The notes under the pieces: model-generated
The model's input: only the letters and a program-made list of their open reading frames with translations
What the model was told of the DNA's origin: nothing
The model's database searches: none
Program-made: the position numbers and the translations under genes
NCBI RefSeq assembly: GCF_003259365.1
Contig: NZ_QLLY01000015.1
Span: 176,090 to 240,089 of the forward strand
DNA from: Streptomyces sp. PsTaAH-137
Lineage (GTDB): Bacteria; Actinomycetota; Actinomycetes; Streptomycetales; Streptomycetaceae
Direction of reading: 5' to 3'
Length of the DNA: 64,000 nucleotides
Part shown: piece after piece, positions 49,954 through 58,742 of the stretch
Layout of the letters: each line of letters begins with the position of its first letter
Numbering within the stretch: the first letter of the stretch is position 1

Positions 49954-50115
49954 TCAGAACGGCGGTTCGGTCCGCTGCGACGGAATCCTCGGCACCGTGC
50001 CCCGGGGCCGGGGAAGGTGCTCCGGTCGCCTGCGCGGCGGCGACGGTCTCTTCTCGACCCACCGGGCGGCAAACACACGGGCCCACCAGTTGTCCTGCGG
50101 ATCGCGGAACGTCAT
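49954..50115 (-). CDS. Possible small protein, unknown
   Basis: A 53-residue frame with AGGAGG well placed before its ATG and a tryptophan-rich start, MTFRDPQDNWWARVFAARW, then an Arg/Pro-rich tail. Codon use is only moderately GC3-biased. It occupies a 493-base gap that otherwise lacks genes. I do not recognise it, and it may be spurious. Confidence 0.3.
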   Translation of the reverse strand: MTFRDPQDNWWARVFAARWVEKRPSPPRRRPEHLPRPRGTVPRIPSQRTEPPF

Positions 50116-50317
50116 GTCGATCGCCCTCCTGCTGGTCGGAGTCGGACTGGATCTCTGACTGACATCCCGCATTGCCCGTGCAACGGTTTCAACGCATCAT
50201 TCCCCTCTTAGGGAGTATGTGCGGAAATCCGGCGCTGACGCCGAAGCCGTCCGGGTCCGCGCACCGCCGCCGAAAACCCGGCGACAAGGGGAGGCGCGCC
50301 CGCTACGGTCCCCGGCT

Positions 50318-50830
50318 ATGACCTTCACGCATGAACGTCCCCCGTTCCAGGCCGACGAGCGCACCGCACTGATCGGCTGGCTGGACCTTCAGCGGCAGAT
50401 CCTGCGCTGGAAGTGCGAGGGCCTGAGCGAGGCGGACGCGCACCGCAGTGTCGTCCCGTCGTCCCCGGCCATGACGATGGCCGGGCTCATCAGCCACATG
50501 CGATGGGTGGAGCACACCTGGCTGGAGGTGATGTTCCTCGACGGCGACGAGACACCCAACCCCTCCTTCGGCGAGGAGGACGAGGACGCCGACTGGCGCA
50601 CCGACGGCACCACGCTGAAGCAGTTGCTCGCGGACTACGAGGCCCAGTGCGCCCGGAGCAACGAGATCGTCGCCGCTGCCTCCCTCGACGACATCGGCCG
50701 CAACGACCACCGCGCGGCCAAGGCCAACCTCCGCTGGATGCTCATCCACCTCGTCGAGGAGACCGGCCGGCACGCGGGACACGCGGACATCGTGCGCGAA
50801 CTCCTCGACGGCTCCAAGGGCTACTACTGA
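50318..50830 (+). CDS. DinB-superfamily protein (DUF664 type)
   Basis: About 170 residues. It has a four-helix-bundle pattern with histidines in LISHMRWVEHTW and LIHLVEETGRHAGHADIVRELL, the usual metal-binding positions of DinB/DUF664 proteins. Some relatives are thiol-dependent S-transferases acting with mycothiol or bacillithiol; the substrate is unknown. TACGGT nine bases before the ATG suggests a leaderless transcript. Confidence 0.85.
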   Translation: MTFTHERPPFQADERTALIGWLDLQRQILRWKCEGLSEADAHRSVVPSSPAMTMAGLISHMRWVEHTWLEVMFLDGDETPNPSFGEEDEDADWRTDGTTLKQLLADYEAQCARSNEIVAAASLDDIGRNDHRAAKANLRWMLIHLVEETGRHAGHADIVRELLDGSKGYY

Positions 50831-50857
50831 GCAGCGCCCGGCCCGGACCGCGGTCGC

Positions 50858-52363
50858 TCAGTGCCCCGCGGTCAGCTCCCCGCTGAGCCGGTCGTGGAGC
50901 CGGGCGCTGGGCGCGTCGAGGCCGATGATCTCGACCTGCTTGCCGCGCTGCGCGTACTTGGTCTCGATCGCGTCGAGCGCCGCCACGGACGAGGCGTCCC
51001 AGATGTGCGTCGCGGACAGATCGATCACGACCTTGTCCGGGTCGGTCGCGTACTGGAACCGGGTCACCAGGTCGTTGGAGGACGCGAAGAACAGCTCGCC
51101 CGTGACCCGGTAGACGACCTGGCCGCCGTCGGGGTCGACGACCGCGGTGACCTCGGCGAGGTGTGCCACCCGCCGGGCGAACACCACCATCGCCGTGACC
51201 GATCCGACGACGACGCCGATGGCGAGGTTGGAGGTGGCGACCACGACCGCGACGGTGATCACCATGACCGTGATCTCGCCCGCGGGCATCCGCCGGAGCG
51301 TCCTGGGCGCGATGGAGTGCCAGTCGAACGTCGCGAACGACACCATCACCATCACCGCGACCAGCGCCGCCATCGGGATGTCCGAGACGACCGGCCCGAA
51401 GACGATGCACAGCACCATCAGGAACGACCCCGCGAGGAACGTGGACAGCCGGGTCCTGGCTCCCGACACCTTTACGTTGATCATGGTCTGGCCGATCATC
51501 GCGCAGCCGCCCATGCCGCCGAAGAGACCGGTGACGATGTTGGCGATGCCCTGGCCGATGGACTCACGGGTCTTGTTCGAGCGGGTGTCGGTGATGTCGT
51601 CGACCAGCTTGGCCGTCATCAGCGACTCCATCAGGCCCACGAGCGCCATGGCGAGCGCGTACGGCGCGATCGTCGTCAGGGTGTCCAGGGTGAACGGCAC
51701 GTCGGGCAGCCCCGGCACCGGGAGCGCGGAGGGCAGCTCGCCCTTGTCGCCCACGGTCGGCACCGCGATCCCGGCCGCCACCGTGACGACGGTCAGGATG
51801 ACGATGGAGACCAGCGGCGCCGGGACCGCCTTGGTGACCTTCGGGAAGAGCACCATCAGGACCAGGCCCGCGGCGATGAGGGGATAGACCGCCCAGGGCA
51901 CGTCGGTCATCTCCGGCACCTGGGCCATGAAGATCAGGACGGCGAGGGCGTTGACGAAGCCGACCATCACCGAACGCGGCACGAACCGCATCAGCTTCGC
52001 GACGCCGAGCGCGCCGAGGACGACCTGGAAGACACCGGCGAGGATGACGCAGGCGACCAGATGACCGAGGCCGTGCTCGCGGTTGAGGGGTGCGGTGACC
52101 AGGGCGACGGCGCCGGTCGCCGCCGAGATCATCGCGCGTCGCCCGCCGACGACCGAGATCGTCACCGCCATGGTGAACGCCGCGAACAGCCCGATCCGGG
52201 GATCCACCCCGGCGATGATCGAGAAGGAGATCGCCTCGGGGATCAGGGCGAGCGCGACGACCAGACCGGCGAGCACCTCCGTGCGCCACACCTTGGGGTC
52301 GCGGATCCAGTCGGGTCGCAGGCCGCGCAGGCGTGAGACGGGGGAGAGGGCAGGAGCGGACAC
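50858..52363 (-). CDS. SulP-family anion transporter with STAS domain
   Basis: About 501 residues. GLVVALALIPEAISFSIIAGVDP and the later GGMGGCAMIGQTMINVK are SulP hallmarks, with 10-14 membrane segments. A C-terminal STAS domain (roughly 400-495) contains VIDLSATHIWDASSVAALD. SulP proteins move sulfate, bicarbonate or similar anions. It is divergent from a MerR regulator, with the putative MerR site nearer the regulator gene. Confidence 0.93.
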   Translation of the reverse strand: MSAPALSPVSRLRGLRPDWIRDPKVWRTEVLAGLVVALALIPEAISFSIIAGVDPRIGLFAAFTMAVTISVVGGRRAMISAATGAVALVTAPLNREHGLGHLVACVILAGVFQVVLGALGVAKLMRFVPRSVMVGFVNALAVLIFMAQVPEMTDVPWAVYPLIAAGLVLMVLFPKVTKAVPAPLVSIVILTVVTVAAGIAVPTVGDKGELPSALPVPGLPDVPFTLDTLTTIAPYALAMALVGLMESLMTAKLVDDITDTRSNKTRESIGQGIANIVTGLFGGMGGCAMIGQTMINVKVSGARTRLSTFLAGSFLMVLCIVFGPVVSDIPMAALVAVMVMVSFATFDWHSIAPRTLRRMPAGEITVMVITVAVVVATSNLAIGVVVGSVTAMVVFARRVAHLAEVTAVVDPDGGQVVYRVTGELFFASSNDLVTRFQYATDPDKVVIDLSATHIWDASSVAALDAIETKYAQRGKQVEIIGLDAPSARLHDRLSGELTAGH

Positions 52364-52511
52364 GGGCGGTACCTGTCGTGATCGGGCACGCCCGGCAGCC
52401 TGGAACGTGCGGAAGGAGGCGGGCGGACCCGGCCCCGGATTGACGGTACGGAGCAGTGATCCCGCACCATAGGGGTGCCGGGCGACACCACTGTCCCCAG
52501 CACCGCGGGAA

Positions 52512-52535
52512 CTCTACCCTAACGTTACGGTAGAG
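52512..52535. promoter_or_regulatory. MerR-type operator/promoter
   Basis: A 24-base near-palindrome, CTCTACC...GGTAGAG around CTAACGTTACGG, lies 52 bases before the MerR start. Such sites are the usual target of MerR regulators, which untwist an over-long promoter spacer. Confidence 0.6.
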
Positions 52536-52586
52536 ATCGCAGCCGCCCTCGCGTCCGACGGGGGCACGGGACGAGGAGAGCGGCGC

Positions 52587-52982
52587 GTGAGCGGCGAGCA
52601 CATGCAGATCGGCGAGGTCGCCGCACGGACCGAGCTGTCGCTGCGCACCATCCGGCACTACGAGGAGACCGGCCTTGTCATCCCGTCGGCCCGCTCCCAG
52701 GGCGGCTTCCGCCTCTACACCGAGGCCGACGTCGCCCGCCTGATGGTCATCCGCCGGATGAAACCGCTCGGCTTCACCCTCGACGAGATGCGCGACCTGC
52801 TGGCCGCGACCGACCTCCTCGACGGCGGCGACCGGCTGCCCGACGCCGAACGCGAACAACTCCTCGACCGTGTACGTCACTTCGAGGAGGCCGCGCAGCG
52901 CCGGGTCGCCGATCTGCGGACCCAGCTCGCCCGCGCCGAGGAGTTCGCCGCCACCCTGCGCGGGCGGCTCCCGAGCGCGTAG
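52587..52982 (+). CDS. MerR-family transcriptional regulator
   Basis: About 131 residues. MQIGEVAARTELSLRTIRHYEE is the MerR winged HTH, followed by GFRLYTEADVARLMVIRRMK and a coiled-coil dimerisation helix. GTG at 52587 has GAGGAG upstream; ATG at 52602 also fits. The short C-terminus lacks a recognisable cysteine metal site. It probably controls itself and possibly the divergent SulP transporter. Confidence 0.9.
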   Translation: MSGEHMQIGEVAARTELSLRTIRHYEETGLVIPSARSQGGFRLYTEADVARLMVIRRMKPLGFTLDEMRDLLAATDLLDGGDRLPDAEREQLLDRVRHFEEAAQRRVADLRTQLARAEEFAATLRGRLPSA

Positions 52983-52992
52983 CGCCCCGGCC

Positions 52993-54168
52993 TCAGGGGG
53001 AAGGTGCCAGGACGCACCGGGTCCCGCTGTAGATCGTCGGCATGCACTTGTTGCAGTGGATGCACAGTGAGCGGGTGCCGGGCTCCCGCTCCATCCGGTG
53101 GACCAGGTCGGGCTCGCGCAGCAGCGCCCGGGCCATCGCCACGAACGAGAAGCCCTCCGCCAGAGCGCGCTCCGCGGTCTCGCGCCGCGTGATGCCGCCC
53201 AGCAGGACCAGCGGAAGAGCCAGCGCCGCCCTGAACTGACGGGCGCTGTCGAGGAGATACGCCTCCTCGTACGGATAGGCGTGCAGGAACCGGCTGCCGA
53301 CCGCGCGCACCCCGAGCCGCACCACCGGGTTGCGCATCGCGGCCGCGAACTCCCGCAGCGGCGCGTCGCCGCGGAACAGGTACATCGGGTTCAACAGCGA
53401 ACTGCCCGCGGTGAGTTCGAGGGCGTCGAGGCTGCCGTCGGCCTCCAGCCCGCGGGCCACCTGGATGCTCTCGTCCAGCCACAGACCGCCGGGGACACCG
53501 TCGTCCATGTTGAGCTTGGCGAGGACCGCGATCCGGTCGCCGACGGCGTCCCGCACGGCCCGCGCCGTCTCGCGGGCGACCCGGGCGCGGCCCGCGAGGT
53601 CCCCGCCGTAGGCGTCGTCGCGGTGGTTGAGCCGCGGGCTGAGGAAGGCGCTCGCGAAGTAGTTGTGCCCCAGATGGATCTCGACCGCGTCGAACCCCGC
53701 CTCGACGGCGAGCAGGGCCGCCTCCGCGTGCGCACGCGTGATCCGGGCGATGTCGTCGTGGCTCGCCGCCCTGATCCGGGTCAGGCTCTGCGCCCCGAGG
53801 CGCGCGGACGGACCGAGCGCGGGCAGCCCGTTCGAGCGCGGGTCGGCCACCGGGCCCGCGTGCCCGATCTGCGCCGAGACCGCCGCGCCCTCGGCGTGCA
53901 CGGCGTCCGTGAGGCGGCGCAGACCGGGCAGCAGCTCGGGCCGCATCCAGAGCTGGTGGCGCTCCGTACGCCCCTCGGGAGCGACCGCGCAGTACGCGAC
54001 CGTGGTCATCGCCACCCCGCCGGCCGCCTGCCGGCGGTGGAAGGCGATCAGCTCGTCGGAGACCTGCGACCCGCGCGTCATCCCCTCGAACGTGGCGGCC
54101 TTGAGGAACCGGTTGCGCAGCGTCAGCGGCCCGAGCCGGGCCGGGCCGAACAGGGCGGGCTGTGTCAT
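52993..54168 (-). CDS. Old Yellow Enzyme-family NADH:flavin oxidoreductase
   Basis: About 391 residues. LGPLTLRNRFLKAATFEGM, QIGHAGPVADPRS, VEIHLGHNYFASAFLSPRLN and GFSFVAMARALLREPDLV are OYE motifs of an FMN TIM barrel. The C-terminal CIHCNKCMPTIYSGTRC resembles the 4Fe-4S binding region of 2,4-dienoyl-CoA reductase, but the protein ends there, without the second flavin domain. It reduces activated C=C bonds. An SDR gene follows upstream on the same strand, possibly the same operon. Confidence 0.9.
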   Translation of the reverse strand: MTQPALFGPARLGPLTLRNRFLKAATFEGMTRGSQVSDELIAFHRRQAAGGVAMTTVAYCAVAPEGRTERHQLWMRPELLPGLRRLTDAVHAEGAAVSAQIGHAGPVADPRSNGLPALGPSARLGAQSLTRIRAASHDDIARITRAHAEAALLAVEAGFDAVEIHLGHNYFASAFLSPRLNHRDDAYGGDLAGRARVARETARAVRDAVGDRIAVLAKLNMDDGVPGGLWLDESIQVARGLEADGSLDALELTAGSSLLNPMYLFRGDAPLREFAAAMRNPVVRLGVRAVGSRFLHAYPYEEAYLLDSARQFRAALALPLVLLGGITRRETAERALAEGFSFVAMARALLREPDLVHRMEREPGTRSLCIHCNKCMPTIYSGTRCVLAPSP

Positions 54169-54249
54169 GACGGTCTCCCGGGCGAAGGGTGCGGGCGGAC
54201 GGTGCACGAACGGGCCTGACGGGCGCGGTGCGGCCGGGGCCGCGACGGT

Positions 54250-55077
54250 TCACATGCGCAGCGCCGACGGCTGGGCGTCGGCGCGCATCGCCGCGTCCGT
54301 GCCCCCGTCGACGTACAGGATCGAACCGGTGGTGAAGCGGGCCTCCGGACGCAGGAACTGCTCGATCCAGAAGGCGATGTCCGCCGCCTCCCCGAAGACG
54401 CCGAGCGGCATCGGCGTCGGGAAGTCGTCCGCGTCCGGGGCCTCGGAGACGCCGGTGGAGCCGGTCATCAGCGGGGTGAGGACGGCGCCCGGCGCGATCG
54501 CGTTCAGCAGGATGCCCCGGCGGGCCCACTGCGGGGTGACGGCGGTGCGCCGCACCCAGCGGGCGAGCGCCAGCTTCGAGGTGGCGTACGCGACGATGCT
54601 CGGCGCGCTCTCCAGGGTCGCCGCGGGCAGGGCGTTCTGTGCCGCCGCCGCGCGCTTGCGGGCCGCCTCCTCGTCGCCGGCCAGCAGCAGCTCCACCAGC
54701 TCGTCGTCGATGACGGGGACGGTGCTCGCCGAGTTCGAGCTGATCACGACGGCGCGGCCCGCGCCGGACCGCTCCAGGGCCGGCCGCAGCGCGTCGAGCA
54801 GTGCGACGGGACCGAAGTAGTTGATCGAGACGACGACGGCGGCGCTCCGCACGCTCGGTCCGACACCAGCGACCGCGGCCACACCGTCCAGGGTGCCGCC
54901 GCTCAGCGCCAGGATCTCGCGGACCGCGTGCGCACGGCCCTCCGCGCCGCCGAGGTCGGCGACGACGTCGGCGTCCCGCAGGTCGACACCGATCACCCGG
55001 TGCCCGGCCGAGCGCAGCCGGGCCGCGGCCGCGGCTCCCATTCCCGAGGCGGACCCAGTGATCACGTACGTGCCCAT
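54250..55077 (-). CDS. SDR-family oxidoreductase
   Basis: About 275 residues. VITGSASGMGAAAAARL, AAVAGVG, a serine in VVISSNSAS and the pair YATSK (Tyr and Lys) with GSILYVDGGTDAAM form a complete classical SDR. An Asp after beta-2 (VIGVDLRDADVV) suggests NAD. It resembles 3-alpha-hydroxysteroid dehydrogenase-like SDRs. It is transcribed before the OYE gene and is divergent from a TetR gene that probably regulates both. Confidence 0.88.
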   Translation of the reverse strand: MGTYVITGSASGMGAAAAARLRSAGHRVIGVDLRDADVVADLGGAEGRAHAVREILALSGGTLDGVAAVAGVGPSVRSAAVVVSINYFGPVALLDALRPALERSGAGRAVVISSNSASTVPVIDDELVELLLAGDEEAARKRAAAAQNALPAATLESAPSIVAYATSKLALARWVRRTAVTPQWARRGILLNAIAPGAVLTPLMTGSTGVSEAPDADDFPTPMPLGVFGEAADIAFWIEQFLRPEARFTTGSILYVDGGTDAAMRADAQPSALRM

Positions 55078-55134
55078 GACGGACTCCTCTCACCCGGCCG
55101 CACCTTTCACGACCGGTTTGTTCCAAGCACTATT

Positions 55135-55154
55135 CAATCACTGATTGGACAGTG
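55135..55154. promoter_or_regulatory. Operator candidate between SDR and TetR genes
   Basis: CAATC-ACT-GATTG (55135-55147) overlaps a second inverted repeat, CACTG...CAGTG (55139-55154), in the divergent spacer. Typical of a TetR repressor site covering both promoters. Confidence 0.5.
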
Positions 55155-55189
55155 ATCGGAAGACGGGCTGACGTGGTGGAATGGTGGGC

Positions 55190-55801
55190 ATGACGCACCC
55201 GGACACCCCGACGCGCGAGCGGCTGCTCGACGCGGCGAAGCGACTCTTCCTGGAGAAGGGCGCCGACCAGGTCTCCCTGCGCGCGATCAACGCGGAGGCC
55301 GCGCTGAACCCGGGGGCCGTGCACTATCACTTCGGCTCGCGGGAGGGGCTGGTCACGGCCCTCCTGGAGCGCGAGCTGCGGCCGCTGTGGACCGACCGGA
55401 TGCGGTTCCTCAAGGACGCGGGGGCGGCCGGGCCCGACGTGGCGGAGATGGCCGCCGCCCTGGTCGAGCCGTTCGCCGATCTCGTCGCGACCCGCGACGG
55501 CCGGGTGCTGTGCCACCTGCTGGCGCGCTCGGCGCTGCCCACCGGACAACTGCCGAACGCCTCCAGCCTGTTCGTTCCGGCGCCCTTCGAGGTGATGGTC
55601 GGTCGGGCGCTGCCGCAGCTGGCCCCGCAGGAGGTCACCGAACGCTGCCGGCTCGCCTTCAGCGTCGTCATGGAGACCTACGGCAGGCCGCTGGCCAAGA
55701 TGCCCGCGGAAGCCGCCTCCTTCCCGCGCACGGCGACCGTGGTCGCCTTCGTCGCGGCGGGTCTGACGGCGCCGCCGACGGTGCCGCGGGGCCGCGGCTG
55801 A
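55190..55801 (+). CDS. TetR-family regulator
   Basis: About 203 residues. TRERLLDAAKRLFLEKGADQ followed by LNPGAVHYHFGSREGLV is the HTH. The C-terminal part with LLARSALPTG is of the TetR_C ligand type. ATG at 55181 is an alternative start. Divergent from the SDR/OYE pair with palindromes in the spacer; probably their repressor. Confidence 0.9.
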   Translation: MTHPDTPTRERLLDAAKRLFLEKGADQVSLRAINAEAALNPGAVHYHFGSREGLVTALLERELRPLWTDRMRFLKDAGAAGPDVAEMAAALVEPFADLVATRDGRVLCHLLARSALPTGQLPNASSLFVPAPFEVMVGRALPQLAPQEVTERCRLAFSVVMETYGRPLAKMPAEAASFPRTATVVAFVAAGLTAPPTVPRGRG

Positions 55802-55870
55802 CCGGGCCGTACGCCCCGAGGGCAGAGTCGTGCCCGCCGGGAGCACGTGGCTCCCGGCGGGTTTTGTGCC

Positions 55871-56251
55871 TCAGGCCGGTACGTCCCGGGTCGGCCAGGA
55901 GAGAGCCGAGTCCAGGTCGGCGGCGACCCGGAGTGCGTCCGCCAGACCGGCGAGCCGGATCACGCGCAGCAGGAACGGATCGGTCAGGACCAGGATGAGG
56001 CGCGCCTGCCGTGCGCGCAGCCGCTCCTGGACGCGCAGGAGCATCGACAGACCGCTGCAGTCCAGGAACGTCACGTCGCGCAGATCGGCGACGAGCGTGC
56101 CGCCCTGCCCGGGGAACAGGTTCTGCAGTCGGTCCGCCAGATGATGCGCGGCGAGGATGTCGAGTTCGCCCCACAGCGCGACGACCCGTGGGTCCTCGGG
56201 ATGCGGCGCTCTCATGCCGAATGCGGCGTCGGTGTCGTGGTAGGCGGGCAT
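55871..56251 (-). CDS. STAS-domain anti-sigma factor antagonist
   Basis: About 126 residues, one STAS domain. LWGELDILAAHHLAD and LVADLRDVTFLDCSGLSMLL contain the phosphorylatable serine (DCSG). Streptomyces has many such orphan antagonists that sequester anti-sigma kinases. No partner kinase or sigma factor is adjacent. The spacer from 56252 to 56612 (361 bases) holds its promoter region and nothing else I can support. Confidence 0.9.
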   Translation of the reverse strand: MPAYHDTDAAFGMRAPHPEDPRVVALWGELDILAAHHLADRLQNLFPGQGGTLVADLRDVTFLDCSGLSMLLRVQERLRARQARLILVLTDPFLLRVIRLAGLADALRVAADLDSALSWPTRDVPA

Positions 56252-56612
56252 GGCCTCCTCGCAGTGGTGGGGGCGCGGTGTTGTGGCGGTGCCCCTGGCA
56301 TACCCCCACCCGAGCGGCGAGACAACCCCCTTTCCGCAGCAGCAAGTTGGGCAACCGTGTTGTCGGTCAAACGGCCCCGCCGGTGATCTCTGGCGCGATC
56401 CGGACCGTGCGGTTCCCCCTCGTCCCGTGCGTCCCGCGCGGTCACACCGTGCTCAGCCCGGCAGCGGGCCGCCCCGGGATGCGCGTGGGGTGGATGGTGT
56501 CGGAGTGAACCTCCGGCGGGAAACGGACGCGCGCACGCGCACACGTGTGATCTGCGCCTCCCTGGCCCGTCCCGGCACCGCCGGACATATGGCCGGGAAG
56601 CGGAGGCGGCGA

Positions 56613-58622
56613 TCACGCTGTTGCGGGGGGCTCCGCGGGGCGGGAGACCGGAGGGCCTTCGTGGCCGTACTGAGCCGCCTGCGTGCGGAACATGGTGGCG
56701 TACCGCCCGCCGGCCGCGAGCAGTTCGTCGTGGCTGCCCGACTCCACGACGCGGCCCCGGCTCAGCACATGGATGGTGTCCGCCCAGCGCACCCCGGACA
56801 TCCGGTGGGTCACCAGCACCACCGCGCGCGTGGGACCCGCCAGGCCCCGCAGCCGGTCGAACGCCTCGATCTCCGCCTCCGGATCGAGCGCGGACGTCGG
56901 CTCGTCCACGATCAGGACACCGTCCGCCGCAGCGGTCCTGTCGCGCCAATGGGTGCGCGCCAGGCCGAACTTCTGCCACTCCCCGCCCGACAGCTCGCTC
57001 GCCCCGCGGAACATGCGGGCGAGGAGAGTGCCCATCCCGTCCGGCAGCCGCGCGATCACCGACGTCGCGCCCGCGTACCGGGCCGACGGCTCCAGGTCCT
57101 CGGCGGACGCGGACCGCCGCGGCCGACCGATGCGGATGTTCATGGCGGCCGTCATCGGCCAGCGCTGGAAGTCCTGGGTGAGCTGGCTGACCCGCTCGAA
57201 GACCAGGGCCCGGTCGAGCCCGTCGAGCGGTCTGCCGCCCCAGTGGACCGTACCGGCGTGCGGGACGAGCAGCCCGCTGATGATCTTCATCAGGGTCGAC
57301 TTGCCGCTGCCGTTCTCCCCGACGACCGCGGTCACCGATCCCATCGGAACCGTCAGCGACACCTCGTCCAGGGCCGGTTCGGCCCGGTCCGGATAGCGGT
57401 AGCTGATCTTGTCGAGGACCACCGCGTCGATCCGCTCGGGCGGCGTCTCGCCCCCGGCGGGAATGGTCCGCCGGGCGGCCTCCACGAGGAATCTCTCGTG
57501 GTCCTGGACGTACAGCGACTCCTCGTGCAACTGGTTGACGTTCATCACCAGCGTGCCCAGACTCGCCGACCCGGTCCGCACGGCGACGACCGCCGTCCCG
57601 GCGATCGCCAGGCTCATGGCGCCCGTCGTGATCAGCCAGAACATCACCCCGTACGTGGCCGCGAGCGCGATTCCCGACAGGGCGGTGGCCAGCAGCTCGG
57701 TACCGGCCTTGCCGTTCGCCAGGCGCCGCTGCTCGCTCTCGGCGCTCTCCGCCATGTCCCGGTAGCGCTCCAGGAGCGTGGGACCGACGGCGTGCAGCCG
57801 CACCTCCTGGGCGGCGCTGCGCTCGGTCAGCAGGGTGCCGATCAGGCGGCTCGCGCGCAGGTGCTCGACCCAGTTCAGCACCGACACGTACCGCTCCTGC
57901 GCCACCCGCATCGCGCCCCAGCCGCGCGGCGCGGCGATCAGCAGGAGCATCGGCAGCAGCGCCCAGTGCAGCACGCTGAGGATGGACGCGGTGGCGACGA
58001 GGGAGATGACCCCGTTGAGCGCGGCGACACACGCCGAGATCATGCGGCGCGCGGACGCCGCACCGTAGAAAGCCACGTCGAGCAGGCGCCGGAACGCCGG
58101 ATCCTCGATGGCCTCCAGCTCCACCGCCTGGGCGGCGTCGAGATACTCGGTGGTCGCCACCCGTTCGACCAGCGGTTCCAGGCGTCCCGCCCCGGACGTC
58201 GACCAGGAGGCGAGCAGGGCGTTGACGGTGGCGACGGCGGCGCCGACCAGCAGGGCGGGCAGCGCCTCCCGCACCCGCCCGGCCGCCGAGCCGTCGGAGA
58301 GCAGGGTGTGCATCACGGAGTTGAGGACCAGCAGGTTCACCGCGGCGGCGATGCCCTGGCCGATCTCGCTGACACCGACGGCCAGCAGCGCGCCCCGGTC
58401 GGCGTGCCAGGCGCGGCGCAGGGTGCCGAGGACCAGCCGGGGCATGGCCCGCAGCGCGGTGAGGAGCGACAGATCGAGGAAGGCGTTCTGGTGCGAGGCC
58501 CAGCCCGTGTCGTAGCGCAGCGGCCCGCCGAACAACTCCCGTTCCGCCGTGGAGACCTTGGGCTCCTCGGGGCGTGGGCGGCGCAGCAGCCTGCTGCGCA
58601 ACCGGTGCGAAGGCGAGGTCAA
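56613..58622 (-). CDS. ABC transporter, fused membrane and ATPase domains
   Basis: About 669 residues. An N-terminal exporter-type membrane domain of about six segments (roughly 50-390) is followed by an ATPase with Walker A VVGENGSGKSTLMK, signature ELSGGEWQKFGLAR, Walker B VLIVDEPTSALDPE and the H-loop LVTHRM. It is a half-transporter that should homodimerise. TTG at 58622 has GGGGAGGA just upstream; the frame is open to 58733, but that extension is low-complexity and probably untranslated. The substrate is unknown. The acyl-CoA ligase gene upstream on the same strand may be co-transcribed. Confidence 0.88.
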   Translation of the reverse strand: MTSPSHRLRSRLLRRPRPEEPKVSTAERELFGGPLRYDTGWASHQNAFLDLSLLTALRAMPRLVLGTLRRAWHADRGALLAVGVSEIGQGIAAAVNLLVLNSVMHTLLSDGSAAGRVREALPALLVGAAVATVNALLASWSTSGAGRLEPLVERVATTEYLDAAQAVELEAIEDPAFRRLLDVAFYGAASARRMISACVAALNGVISLVATASILSVLHWALLPMLLLIAAPRGWGAMRVAQERYVSVLNWVEHLRASRLIGTLLTERSAAQEVRLHAVGPTLLERYRDMAESAESEQRRLANGKAGTELLATALSGIALAATYGVMFWLITTGAMSLAIAGTAVVAVRTGSASLGTLVMNVNQLHEESLYVQDHERFLVEAARRTIPAGGETPPERIDAVVLDKISYRYPDRAEPALDEVSLTVPMGSVTAVVGENGSGKSTLMKIISGLLVPHAGTVHWGGRPLDGLDRALVFERVSQLTQDFQRWPMTAAMNIRIGRPRRSASAEDLEPSARYAGATSVIARLPDGMGTLLARMFRGASELSGGEWQKFGLARTHWRDRTAAADGVLIVDEPTSALDPEAEIEAFDRLRGLAGPTRAVVLVTHRMSGVRWADTIHVLSRGRVVESGSHDELLAAGGRYATMFRTQAAQYGHEGPPVSRPAEPPATA

Positions 58623-58742
58623 CGGTCCTCCCCGGGCTCGACGGGCGCGGCCGGGAGAGGGCCCTGCGGCGCTGCTGCGGTGCCCAGGGTGAGCAAGGAC
58701 CGGAGCCCGCACAAGGCGAACTCCGGTCATCATGGGGACGAA

